The notes beneath the pieces are model-generated. The model saw nothing but the letters and a program-made list of their open reading frames with translations, was not told where the DNA came from and made no database searches. The position numbers were made by a program, and so were the translations under genes. A DNA stretch of 58,065 nucleotides from Hyphomicrobiales bacterium. Its GTDB lineage: Bacteria > Pseudomonadota > Alphaproteobacteria > Rhizobiales > Rhizobiaceae. Numbering within the stretch: position 1 is the stretch's first letter; every line of letters begins with the position of its first letter. Positions 18,246 through 26,378 of this stretch are shown one piece after another. The stretch is taken from positions 1 through 58,065 of the forward strand of contig UEIF01000011.1 of assembly GCA_900468805.1 (NCBI GenBank), read 5' to 3'.

Positions 18246-19205
18246 TCAGTGGAGGTCGAGCTTTTTCATCTTCCGGTGCAGCGTGGCGCGGCTGATACCG
18301 AGCGCTGCGGCGGCCTGGGAGACATTGCCGTGGGTGCGCGACAGCGCCCGCAAGAGGGCTGCCTTTTCGGCTTCTGCCATTTCCTCTTCCTGCGAAACAC
18401 GGCCTTCATGCAGCGCATCGGAAGCCGGCAGGCCGGCGGCGATGCGCAAATCATCGAGCTTGAGGGCGAGGCGGGCAGCGCGGGTGGCGCCGAGAACGAG
18501 ATCGTGCCGGTCCACGGCAAGCAGCGCATTGGCGGAATTGGGGCCGGCTGGAACCATCACGAAGCGGGCGCCCGCAAAGGCGGAGCGGAACAGGTTGAGC
18601 TCGATGCGCATCGCAGCATCGCGTACCGCCTGCGAGAGAATGGAGAGCGTCATTTCGTTGACGTCGTCGCGGCAGGTGGAGATGTCGAGCGCTGCGGTCA
18701 GCAGGCCGCGATGATCGCGGATGGGTGCCGTGGTGCAACTGAGCTTGATATTGGAGCAATAGAAATGCTGGTCGCGGAAGACGGCGACGGAGCGGTCGTC
18801 GGCAAGGGCCGTGCCGATGCCGTTTGTGCCGATGCTGGCTTCGGTCCAGACGGAGCCGGTCCAGAGACCGAGATCGTGGAATTCCTTGTCATTGCCGACC
18901 GCTCCACGGCGCTCCAACGCAATGCCGTTGCGGTCGGTCAGAAGCAGGCAGCAGCCGGCTCTTCCGACCGTCGCAAAGAGGCGGTCGAGTTCATCACGGG
19001 CGTCAGCGATCAATTGTTCGGATTGCTCCCGCGCCAGACGGAACTCCTGCTCCGTGAGGCGTAAGGGCGCACGCTTGTCCTCGGGCGCCAGCTGGTACAT
19101 CGTCATGCAGCGGCGCCAGGAAGCCACGATCGGAGAGCTGGCCGCAGCGGAATTCTGCTGGGCGCTCGTATAGACATGTTCCGCATGCGCGGATTGTTCA
19201 TGCAT
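18246..19205 (-). CDS. AcoR-like regulator: GAF sensor plus Fis-type HTH, no AAA+ domain
   Basis: 319-residue regulator. The N-terminal part has the AcoR-family SWRRC start and a GAF-like sensor (about residues 65-200, with [11 protein letters not shown] and [13 protein letters not shown]). The C-terminus is a Fis-type helix-turn-helix ([27 protein letters not shown]). Normal AcoR proteins are about 650 residues and have a central AAA+ ATPase that activates sigma-54 polymerase; here no Walker motif or GAFTGA is present. It therefore cannot activate sigma-54 in the usual way and probably acts as a plain activator or repressor of the aldehyde dehydrogenase unit 169 bp downstream. The start at 19205 has GGGAGGAG upstream. 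Confidence 0.83.
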   Translation of the reverse strand: MHEQSAHAEHVYTSAQQNSAAASSPIVASWRRCMTMYQLAPEDKRAPLRLTEQEFRLAREQSEQLIADARDELDRLFATVGRAGCCLLLTDRNGIALERRGAVGNDKEFHDLGLWTGSVWTEASIGTNGIGTALADDRSVAVFRDQHFYCSNIKLSCTTAPIRDHRGLLTAALDISTCRDDVNEMTLSILSQAVRDAAMRIELNLFRSAFAGARFVMVPAGPNSANALLAVDRHDLVLGATRAARLALKLDDLRIAAGLPASDALHEGRVSQEEEMAEAEKAALLRALSRTHGNVSQAAAALGISRATLHRKMKKLDLH

Positions 19206-19623
19206 TGAGGCTCCTCCCACGGAACTTGCGCATATTCTGATGTAAATGCGGCCGCTTTGCAATCAGACCGACGTAACGGCGGATTGCGTGAATGGAATTT
19301 GCCTGATGGCGGGTGTCGCATTTCTGAGACAGTTGCGCCGGCCCACCTGGGCATCGTGATCGCGACAATATGACCGGCCTTCCGCTTGCCCGGCCCGCAT
19401 TTGCGGAACAGCATCGTATTTCAAAGGATATAACGATCCAGCCGGCAAGTACCGTTTCACGTTTGCGTGTTTCGGCCGGTCCCTGCGTAACAAAACACCG
19501 CATGGCTCCGTAGTTTCCTGTGTGGACTAAAAAGATCTGAATGCCGGGAATAAATCCGGCCGATCGTTGTCTACTGAATGAAAGTGCCTGTCGCAGATGC
19601 TGTAGACATAGGAGAGCGACGCG
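19206..19623. other. Divergent intergenic region between AcoR-like regulator and msrB
   Basis: About 420 bp with no believable gene. It must hold the promoter of the leftward aldehyde regulator and that of the rightward msrB. The operator copy at 19314-19331 lies in it. Nothing else could be assigned. Confidence 0.5.
19314..19331 (-). promoter_or_regulatory. Candidate operator upstream of the AcoR-like regulator
   Basis: TGTCGCA-N4-TGAGACA: identical to the repeat at 18182-18199 except one position in the second arm and the spacer. It lies 109 bp upstream of the regulator's start, which points to autoregulation. Confidence 0.6.
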
Positions 19624-20112
19624 ATGCTGAACAGACGATTTCTGCTGACCACTGCCGGACTTGGCGCCTTCGCCCTGCGCTTCGGCTTTGGCAGCCACGC
19701 CATGGCGGAGGAGACTTTCACCGTGACCCATACCGACGATGAATGGCGCAAGCTCCTGACGGCGGATCAATATTCGGTGCTGCGGCAGGAGGGAACGGAA
19801 TATCCTTTCACCAGCCCGCTGCTGCACGAAGAGCGCAAGGGCAATTTTGCCTGCGCGGGCTGCGATCAGGAGGCGTTTTCCTCGGCCACGAAATTCGACA
19901 GCGGAACAGGCTGGCCGAGCTTCTGGGCGCCGCTTGATGGCAAGGTCGTCGGTACGACGCACGATACCTCCTTCGGCATGGTGCGCGATGCCGTCCATTG
20001 CGGCCGCTGCGGCGGGCATCTCGGCCACGTCTTCAACGATGGACCGAAACCGACCGGCCTGCGCTACTGCATGAACGGCGTGGCCATGACATTCCACCCA
20101 GCTTCTGCCTGA
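19624..20112 (+). CDS. msrB: Exported peptide-methionine (R)-S-oxide reductase
   Basis: 162-residue MsrB with an N-terminal export signal carrying twin arginines (NRRFLLTT) and a hydrophobic stretch ending near HAMA, so it should act in the periplasm, perhaps through the Tat route. Zinc is held by Cys77/Cys80 (CAGC) and Cys126/Cys129 (CGRC), and the catalytic cysteine is Cys149 in RYCMNG. It reduces the R form of methionine sulphoxide in oxidised proteins and needs a thiol electron donor. The gene encoding a DipZ-like electron carrier begins 16 bp later and is the likely source of reducing power. GGAGAG precedes the ATG. Confidence 0.92.
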   Translation: MLNRRFLLTTAGLGAFALRFGFGSHAMAEETFTVTHTDDEWRKLLTADQYSVLRQEGTEYPFTSPLLHEERKGNFACAGCDQEAFSSATKFDSGTGWPSFWAPLDGKVVGTTHDTSFGMVRDAVHCGRCGGHLGHVFNDGPKPTGLRYCMNGVAMTFHPASA

Positions 20113-20128
20113 TTGACGGATTATTCCG

Positions 20129-22000
20129 ATGCTTCTCTTCGTCCTTGCCTATCTCGGTGGGGTGCTGACGATCGTCAGCCCCTGCATCCTTCCGGTACTG
20201 CCCTTTGTCTTTGCGCGTGCGGGGCAGCCGTTCATGCGCAGCACGCTGCCGATGCTTATCGGCATGGCGGCGACATTCGCCGGCGTCGCGACATTGGCGG
20301 CCGTCGGCGGCGGATGGGCGGTGCAGGCCAATGAATATGGCCGCTATGCCGCCATCGTGCTGCTTGCGATCTTCGGCATCATCCTGCTTTTTCCGGCGCT
20401 GTCAGACTATCTGACGCGGCCGCTCGTTTCGCTCGGCGCGCGCCTGTCGCAGTCGGCCGATCAGAGCAGCCGCGGTGGTGGCTCGGCCATCGCCACCTCA
20501 CTGCTGTTTGGCGTTGCGACCGGACTGCTCTGGGCTCCCTGTGCCGGGCCGGTTCTGGGCCTCATCCTGACAGGTGCTGCGCTGCAGGGTGCAAATGTCG
20601 GCACGACGCTGCTGCTGCTTGCCTATGCGCTTGGTGCCGCAACATCGCTTGCGCTTGCGCTTCTCATCGGCGGCAAGGTCTATCAGGCGATGAAGCGATC
20701 TCTGGGCGTCGGCGAGTGGCTGCGGCGAGGTGTCGGTGTGGCGGTTCTCGCCGCCGTCGGGGCAATCGCGCTCGGCCTCGATACCGGTTTCCTGACGCAG
20801 GCCTCGCTTGCCAGCACCAACGTCCTGGAACAGGGGCTAGTCGACCGGTTCCATCCGCAACAGCAAACGGCTGACAATGCCGGCGGCGCCATGGAATCCG
20901 TTGTCATGCCCACGGATGGGAGCGGCTCGATGGCGATGACTTCCAACAATCAGATGATGATGTCCGGCAATCCCGCCACGATGAGCGGCAACTCGATGAT
21001 GATGGCGATGAAGCCGAAGGGTGTTGCCGAGCAGCTGCCGGTCGAAGGCCAGATGCCGCCGCTCGACGGCGCTGTGCAATGGCTGAATTCCGGGCCTCTG
21101 ACAGCCGAGCAGCTGAAGGGCAAGGTCGTGCTCGTCGACTTCTGGACCTATTCCTGCATCAACTGCCTGCGCGCCATCCCCTATGTCAAAGCCTGGGCGG
21201 AAAAGTACAAGGATCAGGGATTGGTGGTCATCGGCGTGCATTCGCCGGAATTCGCCTTCGAGAAGAACGTCGATAACGTAAAGAAGCCGATTTCCGATCT
21301 CGGCATCACCTATCCGGTCGCAGTCGACAATAATTATGCGATCTGGCGCGCCTTCGACAATGAATACTGGCCGGCGCATTATTTTATCGATGCGAAGGGG
21401 CAGATCCGGCACCATCATTTCGGCGAAGGCGACTATGACCAGTCCGAGAGGGTGATCCAGCAATTGCTGGCGCAAGCCGGGAAGACCGGTGTTTCAAGCG
21501 ACATCGTCGATGTGAAGGCGACAGGCGCCGAAGCAGCTTCGGATACGGCCGACGTGCAGTCACCGGAAACTTATGTCGGCTATCAGCGCTCGCAAAATTT
21601 CGTCGATGACAAGGGCACTGTCAACGATGCAGCCCATGACTATGTTGCCACGACGCCGAAGCTCAACGAATGGGGTCTAACCGGCAACTGGACCGTTGGG
21701 TCCGAGCAGGCAACGCTCAATACTCCCGGCGGCAGCATCTACTATCGCTTTCATGCCCGCGATCTGCACTTGGTTCTCGGACCTGGTGCGGACGGCAAGC
21801 CGGTGCGCTTCCAGGTGACGGTGGATGGCAAGGCGCCGGGCGACGGTCACGGCGTCGATACGGATACTGACGGCAACGGTACGGTGACGGGACAGCGGCT
21901 CTATCAGCTGGTGCGTGAAGCCGGGCCGGTCGGCGACCATACGTTCGAGATCCATTTCCTCGATCCCGGCGTGCAGGCTTTTGCCTTCACTTTCGGCTGA
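20129..22000 (+). CDS. DipZ-like thiol-disulphide carrier (CcdA domain, Met-rich linker, TlpA-like domain, C-terminal beta domain)
   Basis: 623-residue fusion. Residues 1-220 form a CcdA membrane domain with its two redox cysteines, Cys19 (SPCILP) and Cys138 (APCAGP). Residues 255-294 are an exposed linker with 12 methionines in 40 residues. A thioredoxin-like TlpA/AhpC domain follows with the active site CINC (Cys343, Cys346), and the last 150 residues are a beta-sandwich like that in mycobacterial DipZ. It carries electrons from cytoplasmic thioredoxin to the periplasm. It lies 16 bp after msrB, so reduction of MsrB is the natural job. The last 14 bases overlap the convergent BaiN-type gene. 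The ribosome binding site is weak, which suggests coupling to msrB. Confidence 0.9.
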   Translation: MLLFVLAYLGGVLTIVSPCILPVLPFVFARAGQPFMRSTLPMLIGMAATFAGVATLAAVGGGWAVQANEYGRYAAIVLLAIFGIILLFPALSDYLTRPLVSLGARLSQSADQSSRGGGSAIATSLLFGVATGLLWAPCAGPVLGLILTGAALQGANVGTTLLLLAYALGAATSLALALLIGGKVYQAMKRSLGVGEWLRRGVGVAVLAAVGAIALGLDTGFLTQASLASTNVLEQGLVDRFHPQQQTADNAGGAMESVVMPTDGSGSMAMTSNNQMMMSGNPATMSGNSMMMAMKPKGVAEQLPVEGQMPPLDGAVQWLNSGPLTAEQLKGKVVLVDFWTYSCINCLRAIPYVKAWAEKYKDQGLVVIGVHSPEFAFEKNVDNVKKPISDLGITYPVAVDNNYAIWRAFDNEYWPAHYFIDAKGQIRHHHFGEGDYDQSERVIQQLLAQAGKTGVSSDIVDVKATGAEAASDTADVQSPETYVGYQRSQNFVDDKGTVNDAAHDYVATTPKLNEWGLTGNWTVGSEQATLNTPGGSIYYRFHARDLHLVLGPGADGKPVRFQVTVDGKAPGDGHGVDTDTDGNGTVTGQRLYQLVREAGPVGDHTFEIHFLDPGVQAFAFTFG

Positions 22001-23198
22001 GCCAGTCGTCGATGCCTTTCGCTGCGGCTCGGCCCGTAGCGAAACAGGCTGTCAGCAGATAGCCGCCTGTCGGCGCCTCCCAATCCAGCATCTCTCCGGC
22101 TGCAAAAGTGCCGGGGAGATGCTTCAGCATGTAGGTCTCGTTGATTTGGCTGAAGGCGATGCCGCCGGCGGAGGATATGGCTTCGGCGATGGGGCGAGGG
22201 CGTAACAGGGGGATCGGCAAGGACTTGATGGCGGCAGCGAGCTTGTTCGGATCGTTGCGATCCGCCTGCGACATCAGTTCGCGCAAGAGTGCTGCCTTCA
22301 CGCCATCGATGCCGGCGCCCTTGCGCAGACGGTTCGAAAAGCTCGACTTGGCGTCCTGCCGGACGAGATCGCGAGATAGGCGTTCCAGCGTGCGGCCGGG
22401 GGAAAGGTCGATTGCCAGCCTTGCCTCGCCATGCTGCAGCAGGTCATCACGCAGAGCAGCCGCGTGAGCATAGATGAGGCTGCCCTCGATGCCGTGCCGG
22501 CTGATAACGAATTCGCCGGGAAATGTGCCGGCGCGCGATGTCGCCATGACCGATTTCAGCGGTTCTCCGGCGAAGCGGTCACGGAAGAGATCACTCCAGG
22601 CGACATCGAAGCCGCAATTGGCAGGCTGAAATGGCGCGATTGTCGTGCCGCGTTCGGAAAGCAGCGATACCCAGCCGGCGTCAGAGCCGAGGCGGGGATA
22701 GCTGGCGCCGCCGAGCGCGAGCATCGTGGCGTCGCAGGAAACGGTCTTGCGGCCGTCGGGGGTTTCGAATGCATGTCCACCCTCGGCAAAGCCGATCCAG
22801 CGATGACGGGTGAAAAAGGTGACGTCACGGGCTTCCAGCCGGGCGAGCCAGGCGCGTAGCAAAGGGGAAGCCTTCATGACATTGGGGAAGACCCTGCCCG
22901 AGGAGCCTATAAAGGTTTCCGTGCCGAGGCCTGCCGCCCAGGCGCGGATATCTGTCGGCGTGAAGGCATCGAGGGCGGCGCGCAGCCGAGAATTGGCACC
23001 GCCGAAGCGGGAGGCGAACTGGTCGTAGTCTTCGGAGTGGGTGATGTTGAGACCCGACTTGCCGGCGAGCAGGAACTTGCGGGCGAAGGTCGGCATGGCA
23101 TCATAGATGAAAACGGCATGGCCGCTTTCGGACAGCACTTCGGCAGCCGAAAGGCCGGTAGGGCCTCCACCGATGATCGCGATAGTCTTCTGTTCCAT
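21987..23198 (-). CDS. FAD-dependent oxidoreductase, BaiN/HI0933 family
   Basis: 403-residue flavoprotein with an N-terminal FAD-binding Rossmann motif (IIGGGPTGLSAAEVLSESG, residues 8-26), the family segment ARKFLLAGKSGLNITHSE, and the C-terminal FAD contact (PTGGYLLTACFATGRAAAKGI). HI0933-family proteins are NAD(P)/FAD-dependent dehydrogenases; a few reduce steroid intermediates (BaiN), but most have no known substrate. The gene stands alone and converges with the DipZ-like gene, sharing 14 bp at the 3' ends, so both transcripts must read into one another or end within the coding region. Confidence 0.87.
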   Translation of the reverse strand: MEQKTIAIIGGGPTGLSAAEVLSESGHAVFIYDAMPTFARKFLLAGKSGLNITHSEDYDQFASRFGGANSRLRAALDAFTPTDIRAWAAGLGTETFIGSSGRVFPNVMKASPLLRAWLARLEARDVTFFTRHRWIGFAEGGHAFETPDGRKTVSCDATMLALGGASYPRLGSDAGWVSLLSERGTTIAPFQPANCGFDVAWSDLFRDRFAGEPLKSVMATSRAGTFPGEFVISRHGIEGSLIYAHAAALRDDLLQHGEARLAIDLSPGRTLERLSRDLVRQDAKSSFSNRLRKGAGIDGVKAALLRELMSQADRNDPNKLAAAIKSLPIPLLRPRPIAEAISSAGGIAFSQINETYMLKHLPGTFAAGEMLDWEAPTGGYLLTACFATGRAAAKGIDDWLSRK

Positions 23199-23236
23199 TA
23201 CGCCTTATTGGCGCGGCAGGTGATCTGGCGCAAGTC

Positions 23237-23659
23237 TCAGTGATGAGGATGGGCACACTTGCCGTGGTCGGCGAGCACCTCGATGACCCGGCACTGGTCG
23301 ACGCGGCCATGGCCGCAGCCTTCGACCATTTGTTCCAGTTCGGCCTTCAGGGCGTTCAGACTGCGGATGCGCTGTTCGACTTCGATAAGGCGCGCCTTGG
23401 CGATGGCATCGGCGGAGGCACAGGACTGGTCCGGGTCGTCCTGCAGGTGCAGCAGCGTGCGGATCGCATCGATCTCGAAGCCGAGTTCACGGGCGTGACG
23501 GATGAAAGCGAGGCGGTTGAGATCGGCTGGCTCGTAGGAACGCTGGTTGCCCTCGCTGCGGCTCGGTGCCGATAGCAGGCCAATGCCCTCATAATAGCGG
23601 ATCGTCGGCACCTTGACGCCGCTTTGGCGTGCCGCCTCGCCGATGGTGATCTTTTTCAT
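23237..23659 (-). CDS. MerR-family metal-responsive regulator (ZntR/CadR/PbrR type)
   Basis: 140-residue MerR protein. The winged helix (TIGEAARQSGVKVPTIRYYEGIGLL) is followed by the long dimerisation helix and a metal loop. Cysteines at 80, 115 and 123 match the metal-site positions of the Zn/Cd/Pb-sensing branch, and CGHG plus the tail CAHPHH add further ligands. It should twist the overlong promoter of the divergent P-type ATPase gene into an active form when metal is bound. The ATG at 23659 has AGAGGAAA upstream. Only 70 bp separate it from the ATPase gene. Confidence 0.9.
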   Translation of the reverse strand: MKKITIGEAARQSGVKVPTIRYYEGIGLLSAPSRSEGNQRSYEPADLNRLAFIRHARELGFEIDAIRTLLHLQDDPDQSCASADAIAKARLIEVEQRIRSLNALKAELEQMVEGCGHGRVDQCRVIEVLADHGKCAHPHH

Positions 23660-23668
23660 GATTTCCTC

Positions 23669-23699
23669 TTGCACCTCTAGTCGCTAGAGGATGTAGGAA
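23669..23699 (+). promoter_or_regulatory. MerR-type promoter/operator of the heavy-metal ATPase
   Basis: A -35 box TTGCAC (23669-23674) and a -10 box TAGGAA (23694-23699) are 19 bp apart, the overlong spacing typical of MerR-controlled promoters. The spacer contains the perfect inverted repeat CCTCTAG-TCG-CTAGAGG (23674-23690), where the MerR dimer would sit. Confidence 0.8.
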
Positions 23700-23729
23700 G
23701 GAGGCTGCCTACAAGCAAGGATTTAGATC

Positions 23730-26024
23730 ATGAGTGAAGCAGCACAGGCACGGTACCGGGTTGGCGGCATGGATTGCGCCGCTTGCGCGACGAAAATCGA
23801 CACGGCCGTCAGGCGCATGGACGGGGTCGAAGATGTCGCCGTCTCGGTGACGGCAGGTACGATGACCGTGCGTCATGACGGAAGCAGCGACCTGAAGGCG
23901 ATCGAGAAGAAGGTAACCGGCCTCGGTTATTCCGTTGCTCCGCTCAAGGGCAAGGCGCCCGCTCAGGAACCGAAGGGTAGTCATGATCACGCACATCATG
24001 ATCATGACCATGCGCATGAGCATGAGCATGAGCATCATGACCATTCCCATGAAGGCCATGATCGCGATCATGATCATGCTGGTCATGACCATTCCGATCA
24101 CGGGCATTCGCATGGCGCCGAGGAAGTCGAAGGGCTGCATGGCCATGATCATGGACCGATGACGGGTCCGTGGTGGCAGAGCAAGAAGGGTCGGCTGACG
24201 ATCTTTTCCGGCGTGGCACTGGTGGCAGCCTATGTGGTGGGCCATCTGGTGCCATCGATTGCTTCCTATGCCTTCATCATTGCCATGCTGGTCGGGCTGG
24301 TTCCGATCGCCAAGCGCGCCATCATGGCGGCGCTTGCCGGCATTCCCTTTTCGATTGAAATGCTGATGACAATCGCCGCCGTCGGCGCAGTCATCATCAA
24401 TGCCGGCGAGGAAGCGGCGACGGTGGTCTTCCTGTTCCTTGTCGGTGAGCTGCTGGAAGGCGTTGCGGCCGGCAAGGCGCGCGCCAGCATCCAGTCGCTG
24501 ACAACACTGGTGCCGAAGATTGCGCTGTTTGAAACGGGTGGCGAGGTGAAGGAAGTGCCGGCGGAAACACTCGCTGTGGGCTCCGTCATTCTCGTACGGC
24601 CGGGCGATCGGATTTCCGCCGATGGTACGATCCTGTCTGGTGAAAGCGCTATCGACGAAGCGCCGGTGACCGGCGAAAGCACGCCGGTGCGCAAGGGAAT
24701 GGGCGAGACCGTCTTCGCCGGTACGGTCAATGGCGATGCCGCGCTGCGCATTCGTGTGACGGCCGCTGCTGAGGACAATACGATTGCCCGTGTCGTCAAG
24801 CTTGTGGAAGAAGCCCAGGAATCCAAGGCGCCGACAGAGCGCTTCATCGACCGCTTCTCGCGTTATTATACACCGGGCGTTGTCGTCGTGGCGGCGCTTG
24901 TCGCGGCCTTGCCGCCGCTTCTGATGGGTGCGGCGTGGGGCGAGTGGATCTATAAGGGTCTTGCGATCCTGCTGATCGGCTGCCCCTGCGCGCTGGTCAT
25001 TTCGACGCCGGCGGCGATTGCGGCCTCGCTTTCGGCAGGCGCGCGCCGCGGGTTGCTGATGAAGGGCGGAGCGGTTCTGGAGTCGCTTGGCAAGGTGACG
25101 GCCGTTGCCTTCGACAAGACGGGTACGCTCACCGCGGGCAAGCCGCAGGTGACCGATATCATTGCCTATGGACGTCCCGAGGCGCAGGTACTGTCACGAG
25201 CCGCGGTACTGGAGCAGGGCTCTAGCCATCCGCTGGCGCTGGCGATCCTCAACCGGGCGAAGGCCGATGGTGTGCCGATGCCGCCGGCTTTCGAACTTGA
25301 GGCGCTGCCGGGCAAGGGTGTGGCGGGCAAGGTGGGCGGCGAGACGCTCGATCTCCTGTCGCCGCCGGCTGCGCGAGAGCGTGGTGCTCTGAGTGCGGAG
25401 CGGGATGAGCAGGTCGCCGTGCTGAACGGCGCGGGCAAAAGTGTTTCGGTGCTGCTGATCGATGGAGTCGCTGCCGGCCTCATCGCCATGCGCGACGAGC
25501 CGCGTGAGGACGCGAAGAGCGGCCTCGCAACGCTGAAGGCGTCAGGCGTGCGTGTCATCATGCTGACCGGCGACAACAAGCGCACGGCCGCTGCCGTTGC
25601 CGGTGATCTCGGCATCGACTGGCGCGGCGAGTTGCTGCCGCAGGACAAGCAGCGGATCGTCGGCGAATTGAAGAAGGAAGGGCTGTTCGTCGCCAAGGTC
25701 GGTGACGGCATCAACGATGCGCCGGCGCTTGCCGCTGCCGATGTCGGCATCGCCATGGGCGGCGGCACCGATGTGGCGCTGGAAACCGCGGATGCGGCCG
25801 TGCTGCACGGACGTGTCGGCGACGTTGCGCGCATGATTGACCTTTCGAAGCGGACGATGCGTAATATCTTCCAGAACATCACCATCGCGCTGGGGCTGAA
25901 GGCGGTGTTCCTTGTCACCACCATCGTCGGCATTACCGGCCTGTGGCCGGCGATCCTCGCCGATACCGGCGCGACCGTGCTGGTGACTATGAATGCACTC
26001 CGCCTTCTTCGTATAAAGATATAA
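23730..26024 (+). CDS. zntA: Zn/Cd/Pb-exporting P1B-type ATPase with His-rich N-terminus
   Basis: 764-residue heavy-metal exporter. The N-terminal metal-binding domain has GMDCAACA (Cys16, Cys19). Residues 85-141 hold 24 histidines, many as HDH or HEH, a likely zinc-binding tail. The membrane metal site is CPC (IGCPCAL), the phosphorylated aspartate is in DKTGTLT, and the nucleotide and hinge motifs MLTGDN and GDGINDAPAL follow. The CPC and DKTGTLT context with the ZntR-like neighbour point to Zn2+/Cd2+/Pb2+ rather than copper. It pumps metal from cytoplasm to periplasm. Expression is expected from the MerR-type promoter directly upstream. AAGGA lies nine bases before the ATG. Confidence 0.93.
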   Translation: MSEAAQARYRVGGMDCAACATKIDTAVRRMDGVEDVAVSVTAGTMTVRHDGSSDLKAIEKKVTGLGYSVAPLKGKAPAQEPKGSHDHAHHDHDHAHEHEHEHHDHSHEGHDRDHDHAGHDHSDHGHSHGAEEVEGLHGHDHGPMTGPWWQSKKGRLTIFSGVALVAAYVVGHLVPSIASYAFIIAMLVGLVPIAKRAIMAALAGIPFSIEMLMTIAAVGAVIINAGEEAATVVFLFLVGELLEGVAAGKARASIQSLTTLVPKIALFETGGEVKEVPAETLAVGSVILVRPGDRISADGTILSGESAIDEAPVTGESTPVRKGMGETVFAGTVNGDAALRIRVTAAAEDNTIARVVKLVEEAQESKAPTERFIDRFSRYYTPGVVVVAALVAALPPLLMGAAWGEWIYKGLAILLIGCPCALVISTPAAIAASLSAGARRGLLMKGGAVLESLGKVTAVAFDKTGTLTAGKPQVTDIIAYGRPEAQVLSRAAVLEQGSSHPLALAILNRAKADGVPMPPAFELEALPGKGVAGKVGGETLDLLSPPAARERGALSAERDEQVAVLNGAGKSVSVLLIDGVAAGLIAMRDEPREDAKSGLATLKASGVRVIMLTGDNKRTAAAVAGDLGIDWRGELLPQDKQRIVGELKKEGLFVAKVGDGINDAPALAAADVGIAMGGGTDVALETADAAVLHGRVGDVARMIDLSKRTMRNIFQNITIALGLKAVFLVTTIVGITGLWPAILADTGATVLVTMNALRLLRIKI

Positions 26025-26081
26025 AGATTTCTTTATGTGATCTTGACGTTGCGATGCGGCGGGTGCATGGTTGCCGCATCG

Positions 26082-26258
26082 TTGGTTCTTGGGATCAGAC
26101 AATCCCAAGCTAAGAGGGAATTCGGTGAGGCCATCGCCAAGACCGAAGCTGCCCCCGCAACTGTAAGCGGATAGACACCGTCCTTCGACGTCACTGGGAA
26201 GACGCCTGGGAAGACTGGATGGTGTCGATGACCCGCAAGCCAGGAGACCTGCCGCGAT
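26082..26258 (+). ncRNA. Cobalamin (AdoCbl) riboswitch upstream of metE
   Basis: The leader has the conserved cobalamin elements in order: GAGGGAATTCGGTG, the B12-box core GCTGCCCCCGCAACTGTAA near 26152, CACTGGGAAG, and the 3' block GCCAGGAGACCTGCC ending near 26254. Bound adenosylcobalamin would lower expression of metE, the B12-independent synthase, when B12 is available. A TTGACG -35-like box lies at 26043. A 22-nt block at 26263-26284 is identical to one after the second riboswitch. Exact ends are approximate. Confidence 0.93.
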
Positions 26259-26378
26259 AGATAACGTCCACGGGCGGGGTGTCCCGGTGTGCCGCTTTGC
26301 GCGAGACGGCACTCCTGTGTCCGCATCTCGTCGATGCGTTGCGCCTCAGCCTTGCCCATAACCTTCGGGGTAAGGAAA

